Shown here piece after piece: positions 25,116 through 32,513 of a stretch of 42,340 nucleotides of DNA. The notes below the pieces were generated by a model that saw only the letters and a list, made by a program, of their open reading frames with translations, did not search any database and had not been told where the DNA came from. Position 1 is the stretch's first letter. Each line of letters starts with the position of its first letter. A program made the position numbers and the translations under genes. The DNA is from an uncultured Prevotella sp. (GTDB taxonomy: Bacteria; Bacteroidota; Bacteroidia; Bacteroidales; Bacteroidaceae), in contig NZ_URNN01000003.1 in NCBI RefSeq assembly GCF_900549175.1, positions 1-42,340 on the forward strand, given 5' to 3'.

Positions 25116-25706
25116 TTATCTGAACGGCTTGTAGTGAGCCTCGTCGGCCTCGGCAAGCAGTTCGCGGTCGCCACGGCTGTCGCCGTAGGCAATGAGGCGG
25201 TACGAGTCGCGGTCGGGATACAGTTCGAGCAGTCTCCTTACCTTTTCCTTGCCGTAACAGTTGGGTGTGGCGAAGTTTCCGGTGATGCGGTCTTCTACTA
25301 TTTCGGGTTTTGTGCCAATTATGGTGACGCCTTCGATACCGTTGAAGAACGGAGCCACCCACTGTTCGATGCTTGCTGTCACTATCACCACGGGGCATCC
25401 GCTGCTTGCGGCCTGCCTGACGGCTTCCATGCCCTTCTGACGCAACAGATGGCGGTTGCCATCCACAAATTCGTCGCAGATATCGCCGAATATGTCCACG
25501 GGAAGACCTCTGATTAAATACTTGAAGAAACGTTCTTTGGCCTTGCCGTTGGGGTAGAGGTGCAGTTTCATCAGGATTAAAATGTGCAGGTGGCACATGA
25601 TGGCCCTGAAAAACCAATATTTACCGAAGGTGTATTTGGTAAATTCAATCAGTGTGTCGCGGGTGGTCAGCGTCCCGTCGAAATCGAAAGCATAAATGGT
25701 TTTCAT
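25116..25706 (-). CDS. HAD-superfamily hydrolase, subfamily IB (SerB-like)
   Basis: Cytoplasmic phosphatase-like protein of 196 residues from the ATG at 25706; an in-frame ATG at 25760 would add 18 residues with no family match. Motif I is FDFDGTLT (Asp8 nucleophile, Asp10 acid), motif II is VIVTAS, the lysine motif lies in CYGKEKV, and motif III is AYGDSRGDREL. This is the full HAD-IB set, so it should be an active phosphomonoesterase. A hydrophobic segment near residues 30-50 (cap region) suggests membrane contact. It is 76 nt downstream of the UbiA-family gene in the same direction. It may remove the phosphate from that enzyme's product (inference). Substrate unknown. Confidence 0.85.
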   Translation of the reverse strand: MKTIYAFDFDGTLTTRDTLIEFTKYTFGKYWFFRAIMCHLHILILMKLHLYPNGKAKERFFKYLIRGLPVDIFGDICDEFVDGNRHLLRQKGMEAVRQAASSGCPVVIVTASIEQWVAPFFNGIEGVTIIGTKPEIVEDRITGNFATPNCYGKEKVRRLLELYPDRDSYRLIAYGDSRGDRELLAEADEAHYKPFR

Positions 25707-25782
25707 TTTCTTTATAAGTATTAATTGTTTGTTTTCAGTGCAAAGGCCGTAAAGGCTCAATGTCTTGTTGATGTTATAATGC

Positions 25783-26676
25783 TCAGAAGTATATTATTAT
25801 GAGGAAAGTCAGTCCCCAAAGCAGTATCGTGATTTGCGTGAAGCGGTCGCGCCAAATCACCTTTGTAGGGTCGCCGGAGTCCTGATCCACCATGGCTATC
25901 TGGAGGTAGCGTAGCAGCCCGATGAAGACGTAGATGCTCGTGAGATACAGATATTGGGTGTGGTGACAGTCTATCACATCGGGCGACACCGTGTACATGA
26001 TGTAGCACACCAGTGTTACGGCGGCGGTGATGGTGATGGCCTGGTTGATGAACGTGAGGTTGTAGCGGGTGGTGTTCTTGCGTGGTGCCTCGCCCGTCTT
26101 GTTCATGCGCAGCACGTCGTCGCGGCGCTTGGCGAGCGACAGGAAGAGCGTGAGCAGAAAGGTCATCAGCACTATCCACTTGCTCAGGACGATGCCGGTG
26201 GCGGCACCTCCGGCAAGCACGCGCAACACAAAGCCGACGGCAATGGTGCACACATCTATTATGGCATACTGCTTCAGCCGTGCGCAGTAGGCCATATTCA
26301 TGATGTAGTAGGCTCCGGTGATGGCTCCCACCGCCGGCCGGCTTTCTGCGGGAAGCGGCCCTAACGCTATGGTGGCGGCGGAAAGCAGCAGCATGACAAT
26401 CATGAGCATGTATCCCGTGCTGACAGATATCGCCCCCGAGGCTATCGGACGATGGCATTTTACGGGATGGCGGCGGTCATCGTCTACGTCGATGATGTCG
26501 TTGAAGCAATACACCGATGCCGCCGTCAGGCAGAAGGCAACAAATGCAGTGGCGGATGCCATGGCGGCCGTTGCGTCAAGCAGGCTTCCGCCAAAGAACA
26601 CAGGTACGAATACAAAGAAATTCTTCACCCACTGTTTCGGGCGGATAATTTTCAGTATGTCGGTAAATCTTATCAT
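25783..26676 (-). CDS. UbiA-family prenyltransferase, decaprenyl-phosphate phosphoribosyltransferase type
   Basis: Integral membrane protein of 297 residues with about nine hydrophobic segments. The start at 26676 gives the family N-terminus (IIRPKQWVKNFFVFVPVFF); a longer frame runs up into a repeat element and is rejected. The first Asp-rich motif is NDIIDVDDDRRHP (Asn59-Pro71), followed by KCHRPIASG. The second conserved region is YAIIDVCTIAVGFVLRVLAGG. These match the branch of UbiA enzymes related to mycobacterial decaprenyl-phosphate phosphoribosyltransferase, which transfers phosphoribose to polyprenyl phosphate for arabinosyl donor synthesis. In Bacteroidales the final product is not established. 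It precedes the HAD-IB gene in a likely two-gene operon. Confidence 0.85.
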   Translation of the reverse strand: MIRFTDILKIIRPKQWVKNFFVFVPVFFGGSLLDATAAMASATAFVAFCLTAASVYCFNDIIDVDDDRRHPVKCHRPIASGAISVSTGYMLMIVMLLLSAATIALGPLPAESRPAVGAITGAYYIMNMAYCARLKQYAIIDVCTIAVGFVLRVLAGGAATGIVLSKWIVLMTFLLTLFLSLAKRRDDVLRMNKTGEAPRKNTTRYNLTFINQAITITAAVTLVCYIMYTVSPDVIDCHHTQYLYLTSIYVFIGLLRYLQIAMVDQDSGDPTKVIWRDRFTQITILLWGLTFLIIIYF

Positions 26677-26716
26677 TTTTTTATTTGTTTGTTTCGTTAT
26701 TTTCAAATTTGGTAGG

Positions 26717-26868
26717 GAGGGTGTGTCAAAATGCAAGGGGAAACACATTGTAGGGACATATTCTTGTATTTGTCCGTTTGTAACGTGTTGATATTCAATG
26801 TTTATTTTGCGGACAAATACAAGAATATGTCCCTACAAAGCACCATGTAGCCATTTTGATACACCCTC
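26717..26868. repeat. MITE-like palindromic element, copy C
   Basis: Element of 152 bp with terminal inverted repeats GAGGGTGTGTCAAAATGC and CCATTTTGATACACCCTC (two or three mismatches). Inside is a perfect 29-bp inverted repeat, 26748-26776 with 26810-26838, whose core is the same as in copy B. It lies between the divergent UbiA-family and aminotransferase genes. Confidence 0.82.
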
Positions 26869-26884
26869 TTTTACTTCTGCTAAA

Positions 26885-26968
26885 AGTTTTAAAGTTAAAA
26901 GTTACATGTTCAATGTTTAAAGTTACAAGTTGCAAGTTAAAAGTTACAATTTGATGTCACAAGTTAAA
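26885..26968 (+). repeat. Degenerate heptamer tract (AAGTTAC/AAGTTAA)
   Basis: A run of imperfect 7-nt units such as AAGTTAA, AAGTTAC, AAGTTGC and AAGTTAC, interrupted by short unrelated stretches. It follows MITE-like copy C and precedes the aminotransferase promoter region. Tracts of this kind may change length by slippage. Confidence 0.6.
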
Positions 26969-27007
26969 AAAGTGGCTTTTTTCTTTCTCCAAACAGAATA
27001 AAATACT

Positions 27008-27015
27008 TAATTTTG
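27008..27015 (+). promoter_or_regulatory. Putative -7 box of the aminotransferase gene
   Basis: TAATTTTG matches TAnnTTTG and lies 27 nt before the ATG at 27043. No clear -33 TTTG at the standard spacing. Confidence 0.5.
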
Positions 27016-27042
27016 CAGTTACTATAATATAATATATCAAAT

Positions 27043-28232
27043 ATGGCACAACTATCAGACCGCTTGCAAAGGCTCGCGCCTTCAGCAACATTAGCTATGT
27101 CGCAGAAAAGTTCGGAAATGAAAGCCAATGGCATCGACGTAATCAACATGAGCGTTGGAGAACCGGACTTCAACACCCCCGAACATATCAAAGAGGCTGC
27201 AAAAAAAGCTGTGGACGAGAACTATTCAAGATACTCGCCAGTGCCCGGCTATGCAGACCTGCGTGAAGCCATTGTTGAAAAGCTGAAAAGAGAGAACGGA
27301 CTCGACTATACGACAGGAGAGGTGCTCGTGTCAAACGGAGCCAAGCAAAGCGTGTGCAACACACTTATGGCTCTTGTCAACGACGGCGACGAGGTGATAA
27401 TCCCCGCCCCCTACTGGGTGTCATATCCGCAGATGGTGAAACTGGCGGGAGGCACGCCGGTCATCGTGGAGGCCGGATTCAGCCAGAACTTCAAAATGAC
27501 ACCGGAACAGCTCGAGAAAGCCATCACCCCGAAAACAAGGATGATAATACTCTGCTCGCCGAGCAATCCCACCGGAAGCGTCTACTCAAAAGAAGAACTC
27601 GCCGGACTGGCTGAAGTGATTAAGAGGCACGACGACCTGTACTGGCTGACGAGATTTACGAACATATCAATTATGTGGGACGCCACGAGAGCATAGCCCA
27701 GTTCCCGGGAATGAAAGAACGCACCATCATCGTAAACGGCGTGTCGAAGGCTTATGCCATGACCGGATGGCGAATAGGATATATCGCAGCTCCCGAATGG
27801 ATAGTGAAAGGATGCAACAAACTGCAGGGACAGTACACCAGCGGCCCATGCTCGGTAAGCCAAAAAGCAGCCGAATTTGCATATACGGCAAGTCAGGAGT
27901 GCGTGGAGGAGATGCGCCAGGCGTTCGAGCGCCGCCGCGACCTCATCGTCAAGCTCGCCAAGGATATTCCCGGGCTTGAGGTTAATGTGCCCGAAGGTGC
28001 TTTCTACCTCTTCCCGAAGTGCAGCAGCTTCTACGGAAAGACCGATGGGGAGACCGTGATTAACAGTTCGTCTGATCTCGCCATGTATCTGCTTGAGAAA
28101 GGTCATGTGGCCACTGTGGGCGGCGATGCCTTCGGCGATCCGGAATGTTTCCGCATGAGCTATGCCACAAGCGATGAGAACATCGTGGAAGCAATGAGAA
28201 GAATCAAAGAGACACTGTCAAGACTGAAATGA
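27043..28232 (+). pseudogene. Aspartate aminotransferase (class I/II PLP enzyme), frameshifted
   Basis: The coding region is split over two frames: frame A from 27043 to about 27642, and frame B from about 27642 to 28232. Frame A has NMSVGEPDFNTPEHIK, VSNGAKQSVCNTLMAL, APYWVSYP and CSPSNPTGSVYS. Frame B continues without loss: LADEIYEHINYVGRH (the Asp that pairs with the PLP ring), then NGVSKAYAMTGWRIGY (Schiff-base Lys) and the normal C-terminus. At the junction the family expects Tyr, one hydrophobic residue, Leu-Ala-Asp-Glu; the bases read TAC directly followed by TGGCTGAC, so a 4-nt loss (GTGC or CGTG) near 27642/27643 best explains it. Frame A ends prematurely at 27696. Without correction the product lacks the PLP lysine. 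Whether this is a true mutation or an assembly error cannot be told from here. Repaired length would be about 397 residues, normal for the family. Confidence 0.88.
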
Positions 28233-28299
28233 GCCGCACCTTTCAATAAATATTAAGGTTAAAAGATGCTAAACGGTGTCATTCTCCGCCATAAATTAC

Positions 28300-28307
28300 T
28301 ATCTTTG
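28300..28307 (+). promoter_or_regulatory. Putative -7 box of the exbB-exbD-tonB unit
   Basis: TATCTTTG matches TAnnTTTG and would give a leader of about 110 nt before exbB. No strong -33 element. The rest of the 190-nt gap is AT-rich with no gene seen. Confidence 0.6.
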
Positions 28308-28422
28308 CGGATAGATTAACATTAAAGGCATCCAAAACAATCAACAGTCACACACATTGACACATATATGACTTTATAATAATAACTTAAATTTATAACT
28401 AAAAAATTAAAAAAATCAAATT

Positions 28423-29253
28423 ATGGCAACAACAACAAAGGCTGCAGCCCCAGCCAAGAAATCGGGCTCTGTAGGAGTTAAAAACGCTATCTGGATTCTC
28501 GCCGTATGCTGTGTAATCGCATACTGCTTCTATTTCTTCGTACTCGGCGATCCCAGCCACTTCGTTGGCGGCGACCCCAAAGGCCATCCTGCAGACTTGA
28601 TGGGTACTGTGTATAAAGGAGGTTTCGTGGTTGGTCTTATCCTCACCCTGTTACTCTCTGTTATCGTACTGAGCGTTGAGCGTATTCTCGCTCAGAGAGT
28701 TTCTTTCGGAACCATGCCCCTCGGCAAGTTCACAAGAGAAGTGAAAGTTCTCATCAAGTCCGGTAAGTTCGACGAGGCAAATGCTCTCTGCGACAAGATG
28801 AAGGGTTCTGTAGCCAACGTGGTTAAGGCTTCCATCAACGCTTACAAAGAGGCCGAGCACAACAACACCATGAAGAAGGCTCAGAAGATTGCCAAGATTC
28901 AGCAGGCTCACGAGGAGGCCACACAGCTTGAAATGCCTACTCTGCAGATGAACCTCCCGATCATCGCCACCATCGTTACACTGGGTACTCTTACCGCTCT
29001 GTTCGGAACTGTGTTGGGTATGATCGGTTCATTCCAGGCTCTGTCTGCAGGTGGTGGTGCTGACTCTACCGCTCTGTCTGCCGGTATTTCCGAGGCCCTT
29101 GTGAACACGGCTTCTGGTATTTTGACATCATGGGTTGCCGTTGTATCTTACAACTTCCTCACAAACCGCATTGACAAGCTCACATACGCACTCGACGAGG
29201 TTGGTTACACAATAGCTACAACTTACGACGTTAACCACACAGACGAGGCTTAA
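28423..29253 (+). CDS. exbB: MotA/TolQ/ExbB proton-channel protein
   Basis: Inner-membrane protein of 276 residues, part of the Ton motor that uses the proton gradient to power outer-membrane transporters. Hydrophobic segments lie at about 23-43, 67-90, 182-208 and 225-247. The conserved channel pair is LPIIATIVTLGTLTALFGTVLGMIGSF and ISEALVNTASGILTSWVAVVSYNFL, with the family residues Thr and Pro in place. It starts with a low-complexity Ala/Thr/Lys stretch. It is the first gene of a six-gene unit with two exbD genes and tonB. Its strongly biased codons suggest high expression. Confidence 0.92.
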   Translation: MATTTKAAAPAKKSGSVGVKNAIWILAVCCVIAYCFYFFVLGDPSHFVGGDPKGHPADLMGTVYKGGFVVGLILTLLLSVIVLSVERILAQRVSFGTMPLGKFTREVKVLIKSGKFDEANALCDKMKGSVANVVKASINAYKEAEHNNTMKKAQKIAKIQQAHEEATQLEMPTLQMNLPIIATIVTLGTLTALFGTVLGMIGSFQALSAGGGADSTALSAGISEALVNTASGILTSWVAVVSYNFLTNRIDKLTYALDEVGYTIATTYDVNHTDEA

Positions 29254-29282
29254 TTGTTTTACCTTTTAATTAGTTTATAATA

Positions 29283-29891
29283 ATGGGTAAAATAAAAATA
29301 GAAAAGAAGGACGTCTGGATAGACATGACCCCTATGTCTGACGTGATGACGCTGCTTCTGTGCTTCTTCATGTTGACATCAACATTCTTGCAGCCGGAAC
29401 CAGTGCAGGTCAACACGCCAAGCTCGGTGTCAGAAAAGAAGGTCCCCGAGAGTGATGTGCTCAACATCCTCATCGACCCGTCTGGAAAGATATTCCTTGG
29501 CACTGACAACAAGAACGACATCGTGGCAATGCTCAGTACAGTAACCGACAAGTTCGGTATTACACTGAACAAACAGCAGATGAAGAATTTCAAGGACAAC
29601 AGTGCCATTGGAGTACCCCTCTCAAAATTCAGTGACTATCTGAATCTTGAACAGGAGAAGATGGCTGAGTTTATCCAGACCCAAGGCGTTCCCACCGACA
29701 GTATCGACGGTGGAATGAGTGAATTTCAAGAGTGGATCAAAGCTGCCAAGGAAGCAAACTCCGAGATGAAACTCGCAATCAAGTGCGATGCCAAGACACC
29801 GTATAAAGTTGTGAAGACCGTTATGTCGGAATTGCAGGACATGAACGAGAACCGCTACCAGCTTATCACTAATCTTAAGAAAGAGGAATAA
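29283..29891 (+). CDS. exbD: ExbD/TolR biopolymer transport protein 1
   Basis: Protein of 202 residues with one N-terminal membrane helix and a periplasmic domain. The helix holds the proton-carrying aspartate in DMTPMSDVMTLLLCFFML (Asp20), the defining ExbD motif. It follows exbB by 29 nt and precedes a second exbD by 3 nt. Two different ExbD subunits after one ExbB is the common Bacteroidetes arrangement; they may form a heteromeric dimer in the motor (inference). Confidence 0.9.
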   Translation: MGKIKIEKKDVWIDMTPMSDVMTLLLCFFMLTSTFLQPEPVQVNTPSSVSEKKVPESDVLNILIDPSGKIFLGTDNKNDIVAMLSTVTDKFGITLNKQQMKNFKDNSAIGVPLSKFSDYLNLEQEKMAEFIQTQGVPTDSIDGGMSEFQEWIKAAKEANSEMKLAIKCDAKTPYKVVKTVMSELQDMNENRYQLITNLKKEE

Positions 29892-29894
29892 GAC

Positions 29895-30542
29895 ATGGCA
29901 AAGAAAAAAGGAAGTAAGCAGAATAAAAAGCAGACCCGAGTCGACTTTACGCCGATGGTGGATATGATGATGCTTCTTATCACGTTCTTCATGCTCTGTA
30001 CCACCCTGAGCAAGCCGAGTGCGATGCAGCTAACGATGCCGAGCAACGACAAGAACCTTGAAAAAGAGGACAAGTCCGTAACCAAGGCATCTCACACCAT
30101 CACCATCTATCTGGCCGGCGATGACAAGATTTATTATATTCCGGGACTCCCCGAATATGATAATCCTGCGTGCATCAAAGAGACAACATGGGGTAAGGAC
30201 GGAATCCGCAAGGTGCTTCAGCAGCACACCACGGAGGAAGGTATAGCTCCTGTTGCCCGCATAATGTTGGCCAAAAAGAAGCTGGACGAGAAAAAAGGTG
30301 CATTCGGCTCCACAATGTCAGACGAGACCTACAACAAGGAACTTGAGGAACTGAAGAAAGGTAATGTCAATGGTGAGAAGATACCAACTCTGACCATCAT
30401 TATCAAACCTATGGATACCGCCAACTATAGCAATATGGTTGAAGCTCTGGACGAGATGCAGATTTGCAGTATTGGTAAGTATGTCATTGACAAAATTAAC
30501 CCCGACGACACGAAACTTCTCGGTCTGAAAGGTATAAAGTAA
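29895..30542 (+). CDS. exbD: ExbD/TolR biopolymer transport protein 2
   Basis: Protein of 215 residues. A Lys-rich N-terminus (MAKKKGSKQNKKQ) precedes the ExbD helix VDFTPMVDMMMLLITFFML with the key aspartate (Asp23). The periplasmic part is longer than in classical ExbD and is divergent from the first copy (for example DDKIYYIPGLPEYDNP), so the two paralogues are not redundant copies. Its start lies 3 nt after the preceding stop, so translational coupling is likely. Confidence 0.9.
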   Translation: MAKKKGSKQNKKQTRVDFTPMVDMMMLLITFFMLCTTLSKPSAMQLTMPSNDKNLEKEDKSVTKASHTITIYLAGDDKIYYIPGLPEYDNPACIKETTWGKDGIRKVLQQHTTEEGIAPVARIMLAKKKLDEKKGAFGSTMSDETYNKELEELKKGNVNGEKIPTLTIIIKPMDTANYSNMVEALDEMQICSIGKYVIDKINPDDTKLLGLKGIK

Positions 30543-30574
30543 TCAATGGCCAATAACATTTAAAAAGAAGAACT

Positions 30575-31408
30575 ATGTCAAAAATAGATCTAATAGACAA
30601 TAACTGGGTCGAGCTCGTCTTTGAAGGCAAGAATAAGGAATATGGTGCATACGTACTCCGCAAGGATACTGGTAAGAGAAATCTTCAGGCTTTGCTCATC
30701 GTTCTTGCTGGTATCGCTCTCATCTTCGGTATCGTAATAGCCAAGGTTGCCATCCAGAACGCAATGCCCAAGAGGGTTGCCGTCACCACAGACGTCGAGC
30801 TTTCACAGCTTGCACAGAAGAAGGAAGCCAAGGTAGAACGCAAGGAGCCTGTAAAGGTTGAGATGGAGCAGCAGAAAGTGATCGAGAAGGTGAAGAGTTC
30901 TGTGAAGTTCACCGCCCCGGAAATCAAGAAGGACGAAGACGTAAAGCCTGAGGACGAATTGAAGTCGCAGGATGAACTTGCAAAGACAACTACCGCCATC
31001 GGTTCATTCGATGTGAAAGGTAACGACGAGGCCGAAGGTGAAGTGCTGAAGGCCAAGGAGATCATTGCAGAAGAGAAGCCGAAAGAGGAAGAGAAGCCCC
31101 TCGACATTGCCGAGGTGATGCCTTCATTCCCCGGTGGAGATGCCGAGCTCATGAAATGGTTGAGCAAGAACATCAAATACCCGGCAATAGCAGAAGAGAA
31201 CGGAGTGCAGGGACGTGTCATCGTGCGTTTCGCCGTAGGTAAGGACGGTGCCATCCACGACCCGAAAGTGCTCAGAAGTGTAGACCCGTCACTCGACAAG
31301 GAAGCCCTCCGCGTGGTTAAGGCCATGCCCCGTTGGATTCCCGGTAAGCAGAACGGTGTGGCTGTAGCCGTATACTTCACTCTGCCTGTGACATTCCAGC
31401 TGCAGTAA
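30575..31408 (+). CDS. tonB: Energy transducer TonB
   Basis: Protein of 277 residues that carries motor force to TonB-dependent transporters. The N-terminus is cytoplasmic (ELVFEGKNKEYGAYVLRK, typical of Bacteroidetes TonB), then a membrane helix at about 38-60 (ALLIVLAGIALIFGIVIAKVA), a charged Lys/Glu-rich periplasmic spacer (about 80-175), and the C-terminal TonB domain (about 180-277). That domain contains FPGGDAELMKWLSKNIKYP, GRVIVRFAVGKDG and LDKEALRVVKAMPRWIPG, and ends VYFTLPVTFQLQ. It is complete. Confidence 0.93.
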   Translation: MSKIDLIDNNWVELVFEGKNKEYGAYVLRKDTGKRNLQALLIVLAGIALIFGIVIAKVAIQNAMPKRVAVTTDVELSQLAQKKEAKVERKEPVKVEMEQQKVIEKVKSSVKFTAPEIKKDEDVKPEDELKSQDELAKTTTAIGSFDVKGNDEAEGEVLKAKEIIAEEKPKEEEKPLDIAEVMPSFPGGDAELMKWLSKNIKYPAIAEENGVQGRVIVRFAVGKDGAIHDPKVLRSVDPSLDKEALRVVKAMPRWIPGKQNGVAVAVYFTLPVTFQLQ

Positions 31409-31499
31409 AACTCAACGATTTCGTTAAGCTATGAGCAGAATGAGCTTGTTCATTCTGCCATGGCGAGAAATCGCACTTTTAAGAACTAAATGTAATCAA

Positions 31500-32465
31500 A
31501 TGATTAGAAAACTGTTCAACATATTAGTTGCAACTACTCTGGTTCTGAGTTTTCCCATGGGATGCAAAAACAAGCCCAAGAAAAACCAACGAACCGATAC
31601 TTATTCATCAGGGACGATTAAGTTCGTCTCTGATGAAAGTTTCAAACCCATCATCGAAGAAGAGGTGGATGTATTCGAACATATCTACCCCAATGCCGAT
31701 CTGATACCGGAATACACCAACGAACTTGATGCCGTGAACATGGTGATGAAGACAGAAAGATTTCTTGCCATCACGTCACGCAGGTTCACCGAAGAAGAAA
31801 TACAGAACTTGAAAGACCGCAGGTTTTTGCCGTTTTCCATTCCAATAGCCTACGACGGTCTTGCCCTGATTATAAACAATGCCAACACCGACTCCGTTAT
31901 TTCCATACATGATGTCAAGGAAATACTGAAAGGCAAGCTGACGAAGTGGAACGAGCTGAATCCGGAGTCAAAACTCGGCGACATAGAAGTGGCATTTGAC
32001 AACAAGCAGTCAAGCACAGTTCACTACTGCGTAGACTCGCTGCTTGGCGGCCAGCCGATAAACAGTCCTAACATCTATGCCGTAAACAAATCGGCAGAAG
32101 TTATCGACTTCGTTGAGAAACATCCCAACTCCATCGGAATCATAGGTTCCAACTGGCTCAACGACAAACGTGACACAACCAATGTCACCTTCAAGCGGAA
32201 CATAAGAGTAATGGCGGTAAGCAAGCTGAAACCCGCAACAGTGGAAAACAGCTGGAAACCGTACCAATACTACCTATATACGGGATACTACCCCATGATA
32301 CGCACCATTTACGCCCTTCTCAACGACCCGATACACGGTCTGCCAACTGGATTTACCAACTTCATGACAGTAGACCACCGGGGGCAACTTATCATCCACA
32401 AGGCGGGACTGCTGCCATACAGGGCCAACGTGCAGGTGAGGGAGGTCAATGTGACAACAGAATAA
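31500..32465 (+). CDS. PstS-like substrate-binding lipoprotein
   Basis: Lipoprotein of 321 residues; the start at 31500 gives a signal with lipobox FPMGC (Cys22), while an in-frame ATG at 31431 would add 23 residues in front. The fold follows periplasmic phosphate-binding PstS proteins: IKFVSDESFKPIIEEEVDVFEHIYP, a hinge AYDGLALIINN, SIHDVKEILKGKLTKWNEL, the loop KQSSTVHYCVD, and NSIGIIGSNWL. No pstC, pstA or pstB genes adjoin it. The family member in this position, between tonB and a TPR gene, is a common Bacteroidetes arrangement. It may sense or bind a small oxyanion or have lost transport (inference). Confidence 0.82.
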   Translation: MIRKLFNILVATTLVLSFPMGCKNKPKKNQRTDTYSSGTIKFVSDESFKPIIEEEVDVFEHIYPNADLIPEYTNELDAVNMVMKTERFLAITSRRFTEEEIQNLKDRRFLPFSIPIAYDGLALIINNANTDSVISIHDVKEILKGKLTKWNELNPESKLGDIEVAFDNKQSSTVHYCVDSLLGGQPINSPNIYAVNKSAEVIDFVEKHPNSIGIIGSNWLNDKRDTTNVTFKRNIRVMAVSKLKPATVENSWKPYQYYLYTGYYPMIRTIYALLNDPIHGLPTGFTNFMTVDHRGQLIIHKAGLLPYRANVQVREVNVTTE

Positions 32466-32513
32466 CAGAAGATAGAGAATAAAAAAAATAGAAACAAACA
32501 GAACAAGACAAAT

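Noticed and set aside
27636..27696. Programmed -1 frameshift in the aminotransferase
   Set aside because: No X-XXY-YYZ slippery site or following stem was seen, and one residue of the family sequence is missing at the junction, which fits a deletion better.
31500..32465. Phosphate ABC transporter locus
   Set aside because: Only a PstS-like lipoprotein is present; no permease or ATPase genes adjoin it, and the context is the Ton motor.
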